In this document: piece after piece, positions 1 through 7,512 of the stretch
Layout: the number at the start of each line of letters is the position of its first letter
How positions within the stretch are numbered: the stretch's first letter is position 1
From: Lachnospiraceae bacterium
GTDB taxonomy: Bacteria; Bacillota; Clostridia; Lachnospirales; Lachnospiraceae
Assembly (NCBI GenBank): GCA_017483425.1
Contig: JAFUWM010000043.1
Span: 1 to 11,148 of the forward strand
DNA length: 11,148 nt
Direction of reading: 5' to 3'
Program-made: the position numbers and the translations under genes
The notes under the pieces: model-generated
Database searches by the model: none
Told to the model about the DNA's origin: nothing
The model's input: only the letters and a program-made list of their open reading frames with translations

Positions 1-86
1 TATACACTCATTTGAAAGCTTGGAGTGATTCCCTTTTATAAGGCACCTTTCACCATTTATTATGAATCCCAAAGCGAATGGATCCG

Positions 87-1262
87 TTATTGCTTGGGAT
101 AGTCCGGGTGACGTTTTAGGTATTCTGTGAATCCCGGTACCGTGAAATACAGTCCGTTGTCATTAGCTACTATTCCCTTTGATTTTAGCTTTGCAAGAGT
201 GGGCGCTATCTGTTTATTTGTTTTGCCTAAATAGCGCGCCACATCATTTGTATTGCAGGGAAGGGTAAGAGAAGCCATGGCAAATAAGAAGTTTTGTTCG
301 GATTTGCTGCGGTTGTTATATCTGATTTTGTAGAAATTATCATCCAGTTGTTTCAGGTAATTATCGTGCTGATCGTCAACAAAGGATTCAGTGATCTTAA
401 AAGGCATATCCTTGTCTTTTAAGGAAGCGCACAGTATCTGTCCGTATACTTGCACGAAATAGGGATATCCACCCGTAGCTTTATATACGGCCTTGACCGC
501 GGCTTTATCATAAGAAAGGCCTGCTTTCTTACCGGGAACACTGAGAGCTTCGCCAACATCCGTAAGAGATAATAACATCAAATCAGGAAATACGAAAAGG
601 CGCTCTATATATGTTTTTTTATCATACATTTTTTTGATCATCTCCGGGGTGCCGGCAATAATTGCTATAATAGGATATGAAAGCTGCGAAGTCCTGTGCA
701 GGGCACCAAGAAAAGCATCCATTTCATCGGGAGAAGCATATTGAAACTCGTCGATAAAGAAACATAGTGACTGACCTTTGGCCTTGGCTATAGGGCCGAT
801 CGCCTCGAACAGATTCTCCAGACTTTGAGAAAAATACATAGCTACATAGGATCCCGAATTTTTTTTAGATATGGAAAACTCTCTGTTCTCCGGAGAGAAG
901 CTTAATTCCAGAGATTTGAGGGCACCCGAGGCTTTTTGAAAGACGTTTTTTAGTTTCTCTATACCGCTATGGTCGTTTAAGAAGTCACGGCAATGCTCAA
1001 GAAGCCTTGGGATCAGGCACCCATCTTCACGTATTTCTATATGGTAGGATGAAATGCCTTGACTCTCAGCAGTCTCCTGTAATCTGTTTAAGAGTACGGT
1101 CTTGCCCACACCTCGATATCCGCTGTAAGCGATACATGTCGGCACCTCACCTTCATTCAGAGCTTCAAATGCTGACAGGGCGATCTCTATTTGTTTATTC
1201 CTGCCGGCAAGATACTTGGGCATTTTTCCAGCACCGGGGGTGTATATGTACTTCAAATTCAT
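87..1262 (-). CDS. AAA-type ATP-binding protein with C-terminal winged-helix domain
   Basis: The protein has 391 residues. A Walker A motif, GYRGVGKT, lies at residues 48-55 (Lys54). A Walker B motif, LCFFIDE, lies at 166-172 (Asp171, Glu172). A sensor-1-like IAGTPE segment is at 202-207, an Arg that could act as arginine finger at 221, and a GGYP motif at 264-267. Residues about 315-385 look like a winged helix (SEQNFLFAMASL ... NDVARYLGKTNKQIAPTLAKLKSKGIV). This arrangement is that of AAA_16/ORC-Cdc6-like ATPases found as orphan genes in many Firmicutes and Actinobacteria, whose role is largely unknown. The N-terminal 'PGAGKMPKYLAGR' is typical of the group. I chose the start at 1262 because AAAGGA lies nine bases upstream. 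The frame stays open for 23 more codons, but those overlap the -10 region and encode an unlikely peptide. No signal peptide or membrane segment is present, so the protein is probably cytoplasmic. It is monocistronic. The winged helix might bind its own promoter repeats; this is inference. Confidence 0.85.
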   Translation of the reverse strand: MNLKYIYTPGAGKMPKYLAGRNKQIEIALSAFEALNEGEVPTCIAYSGYRGVGKTVLLNRLQETAESQGISSYHIEIREDGCLIPRLLEHCRDFLNDHSGIEKLKNVFQKASGALKSLELSFSPENREFSISKKNSGSYVAMYFSQSLENLFEAIGPIAKAKGQSLCFFIDEFQYASPDEMDAFLGALHRTSQLSYPIIAIIAGTPEMIKKMYDKKTYIERLFVFPDLMLLSLTDVGEALSVPGKKAGLSYDKAAVKAVYKATGGYPYFVQVYGQILCASLKDKDMPFKITESFVDDQHDNYLKQLDDNFYKIRYNNRSKSEQNFLFAMASLTLPCNTNDVARYLGKTNKQIAPTLAKLKSKGIVANDNGLYFTVPGFTEYLKRHPDYPKQ

Positions 1263-1302
1263 AACGGAAGTCCTTTCGTTATTGTGAAACTTATTATATA
1301 GA

Positions 1303-1331
1303 AATATACAGAAAATAATAAGAATAGTCAA
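1303..1331 (-). promoter_or_regulatory. Promoter of the AAA ATPase gene
   Basis: On the minus strand TTGACT (complement of 1326-1331) is followed after exactly 17 bases by TATATT (complement of 1303-1308). A second AT-rich TATAAT-like hexamer follows a few bases later. The ATPase start at 1262 lies about 40 bases downstream, with a good ribosome site. The -35 hexamer coincides with one copy of a TAGTCA motif that recurs every 30 bp upstream. Confidence 0.65.
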
Positions 1332-1400
1332 TTAAAATGAGATTAAAAACGTGATAGTCAGTTTATTTTAGATTAAAAACACATTAGTCAGTTTGACGTA
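1311..1400. repeat. Three-unit direct repeat with 30-bp period
   Basis: The hexamer TAGTCA occurs at 1325-1330, 1355-1360 and 1385-1390, exactly 30 bp apart, close to three turns of the helix. The second and third units are much more alike: both begin with GATTAAAAAC (1341-1350 and 1371-1380) and continue with TAGTCAGTTT (1355-1364 and 1385-1394), giving 20 identical bases in 24. The first unit is degenerate and overlaps the -35 box of the ATPase promoter. The position suggests regulator binding sites. There are too few and too similar-to-promoter copies to call a CRISPR or an origin. Confidence 0.6.
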
Positions 1401-1428
1401 TGGCTTACCTTGCTTATTTGGAGATTCC

Positions 1429-1457
1429 TTGACTTAGTTATTCGCAGATTCTAAAAT
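1429..1457 (+). promoter_or_regulatory. Promoter of the GH31/two-component operon
   Basis: TTGACT at 1429-1434 is followed after 17 bases by TAAAAT at 1452-1457. Transcription would start near 1464, leaving a leader of about 64 bases before the GH31 start at 1528. No riboswitch or leader peptide is obvious in that leader. It is divergent from the ATPase promoter, with the 30-bp repeats between the two. Confidence 0.55.
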
Positions 1458-1527
1458 TTACTTCATATACCGTGAAACAGCTTTTAGGATGACAGCAACA
1501 TCGATCACGGGCAAAAAGGGGGATGGT

Positions 1528-3996
1528 ATGAAAATAAATGAACAGGGGAACCGGATAATCATAGAAAAGGACGAGGAGAGGCTGGAGATCTCATGCGTTA
1601 GGCCGGGGATCATGCGTTGCAGATATGGAAAAGAAGCCTTTACCCACAATGAATCCATGATCATAGATCAGAATATCTTTAAGGCTGCGGAAGATAACGG
1701 TGTGGAGCTCTCCGTTGAGGATGGCGCCGATGCTGTGAGAATCAAGGGGAGTGAGGTGTCGGCAGTCATATTAAAGGACAGTCTTGATATAACATGGATG
1801 AGTCCCTCAGACGATCAGGTGCTTCTTAAAGAAGGGAAAAAGGAGTTTATACAGATTCCTGTGATGAAATATACCACAGGAGACGAGGTGCCGATAATCG
1901 ACAGGGTAAAAACTGTTGATGGCGAGAGAAACTTCATAAAGAATTTGAAAGAAGTCGAGGATCATAAGGCATGGCAGGGGAGACTGTATTTTAACTTCCG
2001 TGACGGTGAGCATATACACGGCTTGGGTCAGGCGGAAGAAGGTATATATGATTACCGCGGTCATGTGCAGTACCTGTATCAGCATAATATGAGGATCCCG
2101 ATGCCTATGTTCGTGTCCGATATGGGCTACGGCATGCTTTTTGACTGCACCTCGCTTATGACCTTTTCTGACACCGAGAACGGTTCATATATGTTCTTTG
2201 ATACTATACCTTATCTTGACTACTATTTTATCTGCGGTACCGGACAGAAAAAGGACAGAAAGACTGCAATGGATGAGATAATCGCCGGCTTCCGGTACCT
2301 TACGGGAGAGGCCGCTATGCTTCCCAAATGGGCTTATGGCTATGTTCAGTCCAAGGAGCAGTACTATACGGCGGATGAGCTTCTTGAGGTTGCAGAGCAT
2401 TACAGGAAGCTCGGGATACCCCTTGACTGTGTCGTGCAGGACTGGAATACATGGGAAAAGGATAAATGGGGGAATAAGATACTTGACAATGAACGTTATG
2501 GGAATATGAAAGAATGCTCGGACAGGCTTCATGAAATGAACGTGCATACCATGGTATCAGTATGGCCAAACATGAACTCCGGTACGGAAAACTATGATGA
2601 ATTCATGGCAAACGGTCAGCTTCTGAACGACCTTGCTACCTATGATGCCTTTGATGAAAAGGCAAGGGAGGTCTATTGGAAGCAGGCAAAGGAGGGTCTT
2701 TTCGATAAGGGTTTTGATTCTTTCTGGTGTGATTCCACCGAGCCTTTTTCCGGCCCGGACTGGGGCGGCGAGATAAAGAGGGAACCATGGAAACGCTATC
2801 AGATAGTAGGCGAAGAGCATAAGAAATATCTGCCGCCTGAAAAAGCAAATGCCTTTGCGCTTGCCCATGCGAAAGGAATATTTGAAAACCAGAGAAAGAC
2901 CACTAAAGAAAAAAGAGTCCTGAACCTTACGCGCTCGGGATATGCGTCCGGTCAGAAATATGCTGCAATGCTATGGTCAGGGGATACCTGCGCTTCATGG
3001 GATACATTAAAGCGTCAGATAACCGAAGGGCTGAATATGGGACTTTCCGGTTATCCATACTGGACCCTTGATATCGGCGGATTTTTTACCGTAGGGAAAG
3101 AATGGAAAAACAGAGGCTGCGGCTGCAATAATGATCCCACTCCCAAGTGGTTCTGGCAGGGCGTGTATGATGAGGGTGTAGGTGATAAGGCATATTGCGA
3201 GTTATATGTACGCTGGCTTCAGATGGGCGCTTTTCTTCCGATGTTCCGCTCGCATGGCACGGATACGCCGAGGGAGATATGGAATTTCGGAAAAGAGGGC
3301 GAACCCTTTTATGATGCGATAGCGAAGGTTATCAAGCTGAGATACAGTCTCATGCCTTATATTTATTCTCTTGCGGGAGCGGTGCGGCTTGATAACGACA
3401 CGATCATGAGAAGCCTGCTTTTTGATTTCCCGGAGGATAAAAAAGCGGCCGCGATATCGCAGGAATTCATGTTTGGAAGGAATCTCCTTATCTGTCCTGT
3501 GACGAAGCCCATGTACTACGACGCAGGCGGCGTGACGCTTGATGAGGATAAAACCTGGGAGTGCTATCTGCCGGAGGGCAGTATCTGGTACGATATATGG
3601 GATAATAAGAAATACGACGGGGGACAGAGCGTAACGGTTTCTGCTCCCATTGACAGGATACCTGTATTTGCAAGAAGCGGAAGCATAATCCCTATGAGGC
3701 AGGGTCTCCAATATGCAATGGAGGATAATGACGAGCCGATGGAGCTTCATGTGTACACGGGAAGCGATGGTGAGTTTGTATTCTATGACGACGCGGGCGA
3801 CGGCTACGCATATGAGGACGGGGCATATGAAAGGGTAGTACTGGAGTGGTCAGACAAAGAGCGAGTGCTAACCGTAGGAGAGCGGAGTGGCAGCTTTGAC
3901 GGAATGAAAGCAGCCAGAAAGCTAAAGATATATGTAGACGGTGAACACAGCCAGGATATAGGCTATATAGACAGCAGACTTGAAATAAGGCTATGA
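1528..3996 (+). CDS. Glycoside hydrolase family 31, probable alpha-xylosidase or alpha-glucosidase
   Basis: The protein has 822 residues from this start, a usual length for GH31. GH31 enzymes remove alpha-linked glucose or xylose from non-reducing ends by a retaining mechanism. The N-terminal part (about 1-250) fits the family's beta-sandwich domain. The TIM barrel begins near WAYGYVQSKEQYY. PLDCVVQDW carries a substrate-site Asp305, and FWCDSTEPF carries the likely nucleophile Asp402. LWSGDTCASW carries the likely acid/base Asp486, and MFRSHGTD has Arg574 and His576. The 'DSTEP' form and the 'RGCGCNNDPTP ... ELYVRWLQMGAFLPMFRSHGTDTPREIW' block resemble bacterial alpha-xylosidases more than maltases, but substrate cannot be fixed by eye. 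The C-terminal 'GSDGEFVFYDDAGDGYAYEDG' region looks like the DUF5110 beta domain. There is no signal peptide, so it is cytoplasmic. I chose ATG 1528 because a purine-rich AAAGGGGG lies just upstream; an in-frame ATG at 1489 lacks a spaced ribosome site. Its stop overlaps the kinase start (ATGA). Confidence 0.9.
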   Translation: MKINEQGNRIIIEKDEERLEISCVRPGIMRCRYGKEAFTHNESMIIDQNIFKAAEDNGVELSVEDGADAVRIKGSEVSAVILKDSLDITWMSPSDDQVLLKEGKKEFIQIPVMKYTTGDEVPIIDRVKTVDGERNFIKNLKEVEDHKAWQGRLYFNFRDGEHIHGLGQAEEGIYDYRGHVQYLYQHNMRIPMPMFVSDMGYGMLFDCTSLMTFSDTENGSYMFFDTIPYLDYYFICGTGQKKDRKTAMDEIIAGFRYLTGEAAMLPKWAYGYVQSKEQYYTADELLEVAEHYRKLGIPLDCVVQDWNTWEKDKWGNKILDNERYGNMKECSDRLHEMNVHTMVSVWPNMNSGTENYDEFMANGQLLNDLATYDAFDEKAREVYWKQAKEGLFDKGFDSFWCDSTEPFSGPDWGGEIKREPWKRYQIVGEEHKKYLPPEKANAFALAHAKGIFENQRKTTKEKRVLNLTRSGYASGQKYAAMLWSGDTCASWDTLKRQITEGLNMGLSGYPYWTLDIGGFFTVGKEWKNRGCGCNNDPTPKWFWQGVYDEGVGDKAYCELYVRWLQMGAFLPMFRSHGTDTPREIWNFGKEGEPFYDAIAKVIKLRYSLMPYIYSLAGAVRLDNDTIMRSLLFDFPEDKKAAAISQEFMFGRNLLICPVTKPMYYDAGGVTLDEDKTWECYLPEGSIWYDIWDNKKYDGGQSVTVSAPIDRIPVFARSGSIIPMRQGLQYAMEDNDEPMELHVYTGSDGEFVFYDDAGDGYAYEDGAYERVVLEWSDKERVLTVGERSGSFDGMKAARKLKIYVDGEHSQDIGYIDSRLEIRL

Positions 3997-5771
3997 AAAA
4001 GATAAGCATACGTACTCTGCTTCTACAGGCGCTGCTGATACTTAGTATTGTTACACTTGGTATCATGTCTGCGATCTTTTCAGTAATGCGGTACAGAACT
4101 CTTAAAAGTCATGCCACTCAGTCGATGCAGTCGGACTGCGCGTCCATAGCGAAAAGCCTTGAGCAGTACATCAGGGAGATGGATACCATTCTTCTGTACT
4201 CCATAGCGTCGTCGGAACTTCGGGAGGATTTCGAGGCGTATATGGGATCGGAAACTTCATTTGAGAGGTATCGCAACAGACAGGAGCTTGCTGGCACCAT
4301 GATTGCGCTTAAGGGCTTTAATTTTTCTATGAGGCAGTTTAATCTCTACGGCATTAACGGGGGTGGCTACGGCGTGGGAAATTATAACGGTGAGCTGAAA
4401 GTTAGCGCAAAGTATGAACCATGGTATGATAAGGCAAAGGCACAGTCGGGAAAGAAATATATCTATGCTCCGGCTATGAACGTACAGGCGTCAAAGGCTG
4501 CGGGGATGTACAATGAAACCCTGTATTTCTGTCTCTGCCGCATGCTCTATGACGAGCTTCATGTGCCGATCGGTTTTTTGGAGATCGAGACATACTATGA
4601 TGAGATATTTGATGCGATAGGATATGAGGGCAGCGACCTTGATGCCACGCTTGCGATCTATGATAAGGATGGAAGGCAGATATATCCCGAGGAGGCGGAA
4701 TTTCCGTATTTTTCATATAAGGGATCGGGAAACGGAGAGATAACAAATACCTATACAGGCAGGAAACAGTACCTGTGTTTTTCGGAGGATGAGGCTGACG
4801 GGCTTACCGTTGCCATGGCGGTTGATGATGCGGTTTTCATGATCCCGGTATATATGTCGCTGATACCTATAGTGTTGACAGCGATACTGGTATTCGGGAT
4901 ATGCGTCGCTCTTGCGGCAGGGCTTTCAAAGAGAATGAGCGACCCTCTGCAGAGGATATATGCATTCCTGTCAGATCCGGGTGAAGAGCAGTTTGCGAGA
5001 CTTGAGCTTGCGGATTCGGGAGTAAGGGAGATCGATATTCTGAGGGATACGATAAATGAGAGTATTCAGGAGCAGGAAAATTCAACCAGAACGATGCTTA
5101 CCTTAAAAGAACAGGAGATGCAGGCAAGGATGCTTGCGCTTCAGTCCCAGATGAATCCGCATTTTTTGTATAATTCCCTGTCGATGATAGGAGAGATGGC
5201 GGACAGCGGTATGACGGATCAGGTGTCGGAAATGTGCGAGGACATCACGTCCATTCTAAGGTATATCTCGTCGGACCGCGAGCAGAGGATAAGTGTTGAG
5301 GAGGAGATGGAGCAGGTGGACCGTTTCCTTAAATGCAACGAAAAGCGGTTCGGTGACGGACTGAATTATTCATATGATATTTCCGATGATATACTTGACT
5401 GTATGGTGCCGAAGCTATGCATTCAGCTTTTGGTGGAAAACGCGATAAAGGCCGTGATGGCTCACCGCGCCCCCTGGGAGATAAAGATAGAGGGCGACAG
5501 AAAGGGTGATGACTGGTATGTTACGGTGTCTGACAACGGTCCCGGCTTTGACCCGGATGTTGACAGGAAACTAAGGCACAACATGGATGAGATACTTGAG
5601 ACAGGTGTGCTGCCAAGCCTCAAGATAGAGGGTATGGGCATACTGAATATATTTATACGGCTATACCTGCTGGACGGGATACCGTTCGTATTTGATTTCG
5701 GAAACAAAGCGGAGGGCGGGGCTTTCGTTACCGTGGGAGGTCATGTAAAGACCGGAGCGACAGACAAATGA
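3993..5771 (+). CDS. Membrane sensor histidine kinase, YesM/LytS-like (His_kinase family)
   Basis: The protein has 592 residues. One membrane helix is at about 7-31 and a second at about 283-310. Between them lie about 250 residues outside the membrane, probably a Cache-like sensor domain. A HAMP-like linker and a coiled region (about 311-380) follow. The phosphoacceptor box is SQMNPHFLYNSLSMI with His390. The ATPase part has QLLVENAIKAV (Asn483), SDNGPGFD (Asp514, Asn515, Gly516) and IEGMGILNI. This is the YesM-type architecture, which in Firmicutes usually controls carbohydrate uptake. The usual His after 'ENAIK' (KHG) is replaced by Ala, and the final box reads GMGI rather than the common GIGL, which are mild deviations. 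The gene is coupled at both ends by ATGA overlaps to GH31 and to the response regulator, its obvious partner. The ligand is unknown; a sugar released or imported near this enzyme is a reasonable guess. Confidence 0.92.
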   Translation: MKKISIRTLLLQALLILSIVTLGIMSAIFSVMRYRTLKSHATQSMQSDCASIAKSLEQYIREMDTILLYSIASSELREDFEAYMGSETSFERYRNRQELAGTMIALKGFNFSMRQFNLYGINGGGYGVGNYNGELKVSAKYEPWYDKAKAQSGKKYIYAPAMNVQASKAAGMYNETLYFCLCRMLYDELHVPIGFLEIETYYDEIFDAIGYEGSDLDATLAIYDKDGRQIYPEEAEFPYFSYKGSGNGEITNTYTGRKQYLCFSEDEADGLTVAMAVDDAVFMIPVYMSLIPIVLTAILVFGICVALAAGLSKRMSDPLQRIYAFLSDPGEEQFARLELADSGVREIDILRDTINESIQEQENSTRTMLTLKEQEMQARMLALQSQMNPHFLYNSLSMIGEMADSGMTDQVSEMCEDITSILRYISSDREQRISVEEEMEQVDRFLKCNEKRFGDGLNYSYDISDDILDCMVPKLCIQLLVENAIKAVMAHRAPWEIKIEGDRKGDDWYVTVSDNGPGFDPDVDRKLRHNMDEILETGVLPSLKIEGMGILNIFIRLYLLDGIPFVFDFGNKAEGGAFVTVGGHVKTGATDK

Positions 5772-6523
5772 TAAAGATCAGTCATTATAATGTATTACTT
5801 GCGGATGATGAATATATGCTGCGGCAGTCACTTAAAAGGCGGATCACGGAGGCAGACAAAAGCTTCCGCGTTGTTTTGGAATGCGGCGAAGGCAAGAGCG
5901 CGCTTGCGGCGCTTGAAGACGGCAATATACAGGTTGTATTTACCGATATAAGAATGCCTGAGATGGATGGGCTCGAGCTTGCCCGGGAGATACACGAAAG
6001 ATATCCCGATATCCTTACGGTGATACTTACCGGATACGCTGACTTCAAATATGCACAGGAGGCCATAAGGCAGGAGGTTTTTGATTATCTCTTAAAGCCC
6101 GTGTCGGAAGAGGATCTGATGACGGTGCTTGAAAAGCTGAGTCTCCGGCTTCAGCAGAAATATGAGCTTCCCGATGAAGAAGGACTGCCCGGAAACAGCG
6201 CTGAAGACATGGTACAGCAGACGGAGAGGTATATAAAAGAGCACTTCAGGGAGGATATAGATTTCGGTAATATAGCCGAGGACTTTGGGATATCGTCCGC
6301 CTATCTCAGCAAGATATTTACACGTTTTACGGGCGAATCTCCTGTCAGATATCTAACGGCCATACGTATGAAAGAAGCCAAGCAGCTGCTTGCGATGACG
6401 GATGAGCCTATCGCTAAGGTGGGAGAGCTGTCAGGTTACCCTGACCAGTTTTATTTCAGCAGGATCTTCCGTAAGGAAGTAGGAGAGAATCCTACGAAGT
6501 ATCGCAAGCAGCGGCTTTCCTGA
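5768..6523 (+). CDS. AraC-type two-component response regulator, YesN-like, short form
   Basis: The protein has 251 residues. The receiver domain is at about 7-125, with acidic pocket Asp13/Asp14, phosphoacceptor Asp60 in VVFTDIRMPEMDG, Thr88 in ILTGYADF and Lys110 in DYLLKPVSEED. After a short linker comes an AraC-type DNA-binding domain at about 148-249. It has two helix-turn-helix units near 166-187 and 215-237, and the family signature GYPDQFYFSRIFRKEVGENPTKYR. Many YesN-type regulators have a long middle region and run to 350-540 residues; this one joins receiver to AraC domain almost directly. Start ATG overlaps the kinase stop, with GGAG about ten bases upstream. It should be phosphorylated by the adjacent kinase and activate carbohydrate genes. 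Targets are not identified here, though its own operon promoter is a candidate. Confidence 0.93.
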   Translation: MIKISHYNVLLADDEYMLRQSLKRRITEADKSFRVVLECGEGKSALAALEDGNIQVVFTDIRMPEMDGLELAREIHERYPDILTVILTGYADFKYAQEAIRQEVFDYLLKPVSEEDLMTVLEKLSLRLQQKYELPDEEGLPGNSAEDMVQQTERYIKEHFREDIDFGNIAEDFGISSAYLSKIFTRFTGESPVRYLTAIRMKEAKQLLAMTDEPIAKVGELSGYPDQFYFSRIFRKEVGENPTKYRKQRLS

Positions 6524-6525
6524 AA

Positions 6526-7425
6526 TCAATATATGCTGTCCACGTCTACGTTCTCGGGAACGCAGGCGTCGAGTTCGGGTTTTGGTATACTGCAGAAGAT
6601 GTCGGTCAGCTTAGGGTCAAGCTGGGTGCCGGCAACTTCTTTTATTATGCTTACTGCGTCCTCATATGTCTTTGCGGGCTTATAGGCTCTTCTCATGGTT
6701 ATGGCGGAGTAGGTGTCTGCTATCGCTATGACGCGGGCAGCAAAAGGAATCTTATCTCCCGGGATTCTGTAGTAGCCCTTGCCGTCTATTCTTTCATGAT
6801 GGTATTCGATCCATGGCAGAACGTCTTCAAAGGATTTCAGCTTCTTTAATATCCTTACACCCTTTTTAGGATGCTGCTTCATCACTTCCCATTCAGCGGC
6901 ATCAAGCTTTCCGGGTTTATTAAGGATGCTTTCGGGAATGCCGAGCTTTCCGACATCATGCAGCAGGGCAGCGTATTCGATACTTACGGGAGTAATGCCT
7001 TCTTTCATTTCCGTGGGAATATACTTCCAAAGGCACATTGTTACATTCTGCACATAGCGGCTGTGTCCGTTAAGGTTAGGATCCCTTGCCTCGATGACTT
7101 CTATCAGAGTTTCAACGATATCAATACTTCTTTCTTTGACGGTATCAGTCAGATGCACGATAAATGAAATGATTATTGCGACAAATATGCTTCCTCCGAA
7201 AAGGATGCTCCCGACTAAAAAATCAGGATGACTGAATACGGCTATGCCTATATATCCAATAAGGAAAAAGATCAGAAGAATGAACGCCAGATTTGTCCAA
7301 AAGACATCCTGGGACTTGCCCGAGGACAGGACATCCTTTGATCGTCTTACGAATCTGTCAAACCTCAGTATATTAGTCACCATGAGTATGGAGCCTAAGA
7401 TTATCATTATATAGACTAAAAGCAT
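6526..7425 (-). CDS. Membrane-anchored HD-GYP domain phosphodiesterase
   Basis: The protein has 299 residues. Three hydrophobic segments lie at about 2-20, 43-66 and 69-92, so the N-terminus is membrane-embedded with almost no extracellular part. The HD-GYP domain fills about 100-280. It shows NGHSRYV (His121), LLHDVGKLGIPESIL (His156, Asp157, Lys160), QHPKKG (His185), YHHERIDGKGYY (His209, His210, Glu211, Asp214), IAIADTYSAIT and AGTQLDP. Known HD-GYP proteins hydrolyse c-di-GMP or related cyclic dinucleotides, and the metal ligands appear intact. The third signature residue after GY is Tyr instead of the usual Pro, a variant also seen in Firmicutes. No GGDEF or receiver domain is attached. 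Start at 7425 is supported by GAGGAG six bases upstream. Its stop lies 2 bases from the stop of the convergent response regulator, so the two transcripts probably overlap. Confidence 0.9.
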   Translation of the reverse strand: MLLVYIMIILGSILMVTNILRFDRFVRRSKDVLSSGKSQDVFWTNLAFILLIFFLIGYIGIAVFSHPDFLVGSILFGGSIFVAIIISFIVHLTDTVKERSIDIVETLIEVIEARDPNLNGHSRYVQNVTMCLWKYIPTEMKEGITPVSIEYAALLHDVGKLGIPESILNKPGKLDAAEWEVMKQHPKKGVRILKKLKSFEDVLPWIEYHHERIDGKGYYRIPGDKIPFAARVIAIADTYSAITMRRAYKPAKTYEDAVSIIKEVAGTQLDPKLTDIFCSIPKPELDACVPENVDVDSIY

Positions 7426-7459
7426 TGATCTCCTCGACGCATTATTTCAAATATCCCTA

Positions 7460-7488
7460 ATTATAAAATGAAGAAGGCGATTGGTCAA
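7460..7488 (-). promoter_or_regulatory. Promoter of the HD-GYP gene
   Basis: On the minus strand TTGACC (complement of 7483-7488), a 17-base spacer and a perfect TATAAT (complement of 7460-7465) precede the HD-GYP start at 7425. This is the strongest-looking promoter in the window and makes the HD-GYP gene independent of the upstream nucleotidyltransferase pair. Confidence 0.75.
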
Positions 7489-7512
7489 AACATATTATGC
7501 CAAATGCATGGC

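Noticed and set aside
16..99. Plus-strand frame reading KLGVIPFYKAPFTIYYESQS... to a stop at 97-99
   Set aside because: It is about 27 codons, preceded by a stop and lacking a start codon. It may be the decayed end of a neighbour outside the window, but nothing supports it.
1263..1331. N-terminal extension of the AAA ATPase by 23 residues (reads MTILIIFCIFLYNK...)
   Set aside because: It would begin at the -35 box and run through the -10 box of a good promoter, while the ATG at 1262 has a proper ribosome site and starts the conserved region.
1311..1400. CRISPR array or plasmid-type iteron origin
   Set aside because: There are only two good units plus one degenerate one, with no cas or replication gene nearby, and they sit directly on a promoter.
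1489..1527. Upstream ATG for the GH31 gene
   Set aside because: The AGGATG context leaves no room for a ribosome site, and the extra 13 residues are not family-like; ATG 1528 has a strong purine tract.
3202..3750. 182-codon minus-strand frame inside the GH31 gene
   Set aside because: It lies opposite the conserved C-terminal half of GH31 and has no recognisable domain; it is a shadow frame, as are the other antiparallel frames within 1807-5707.
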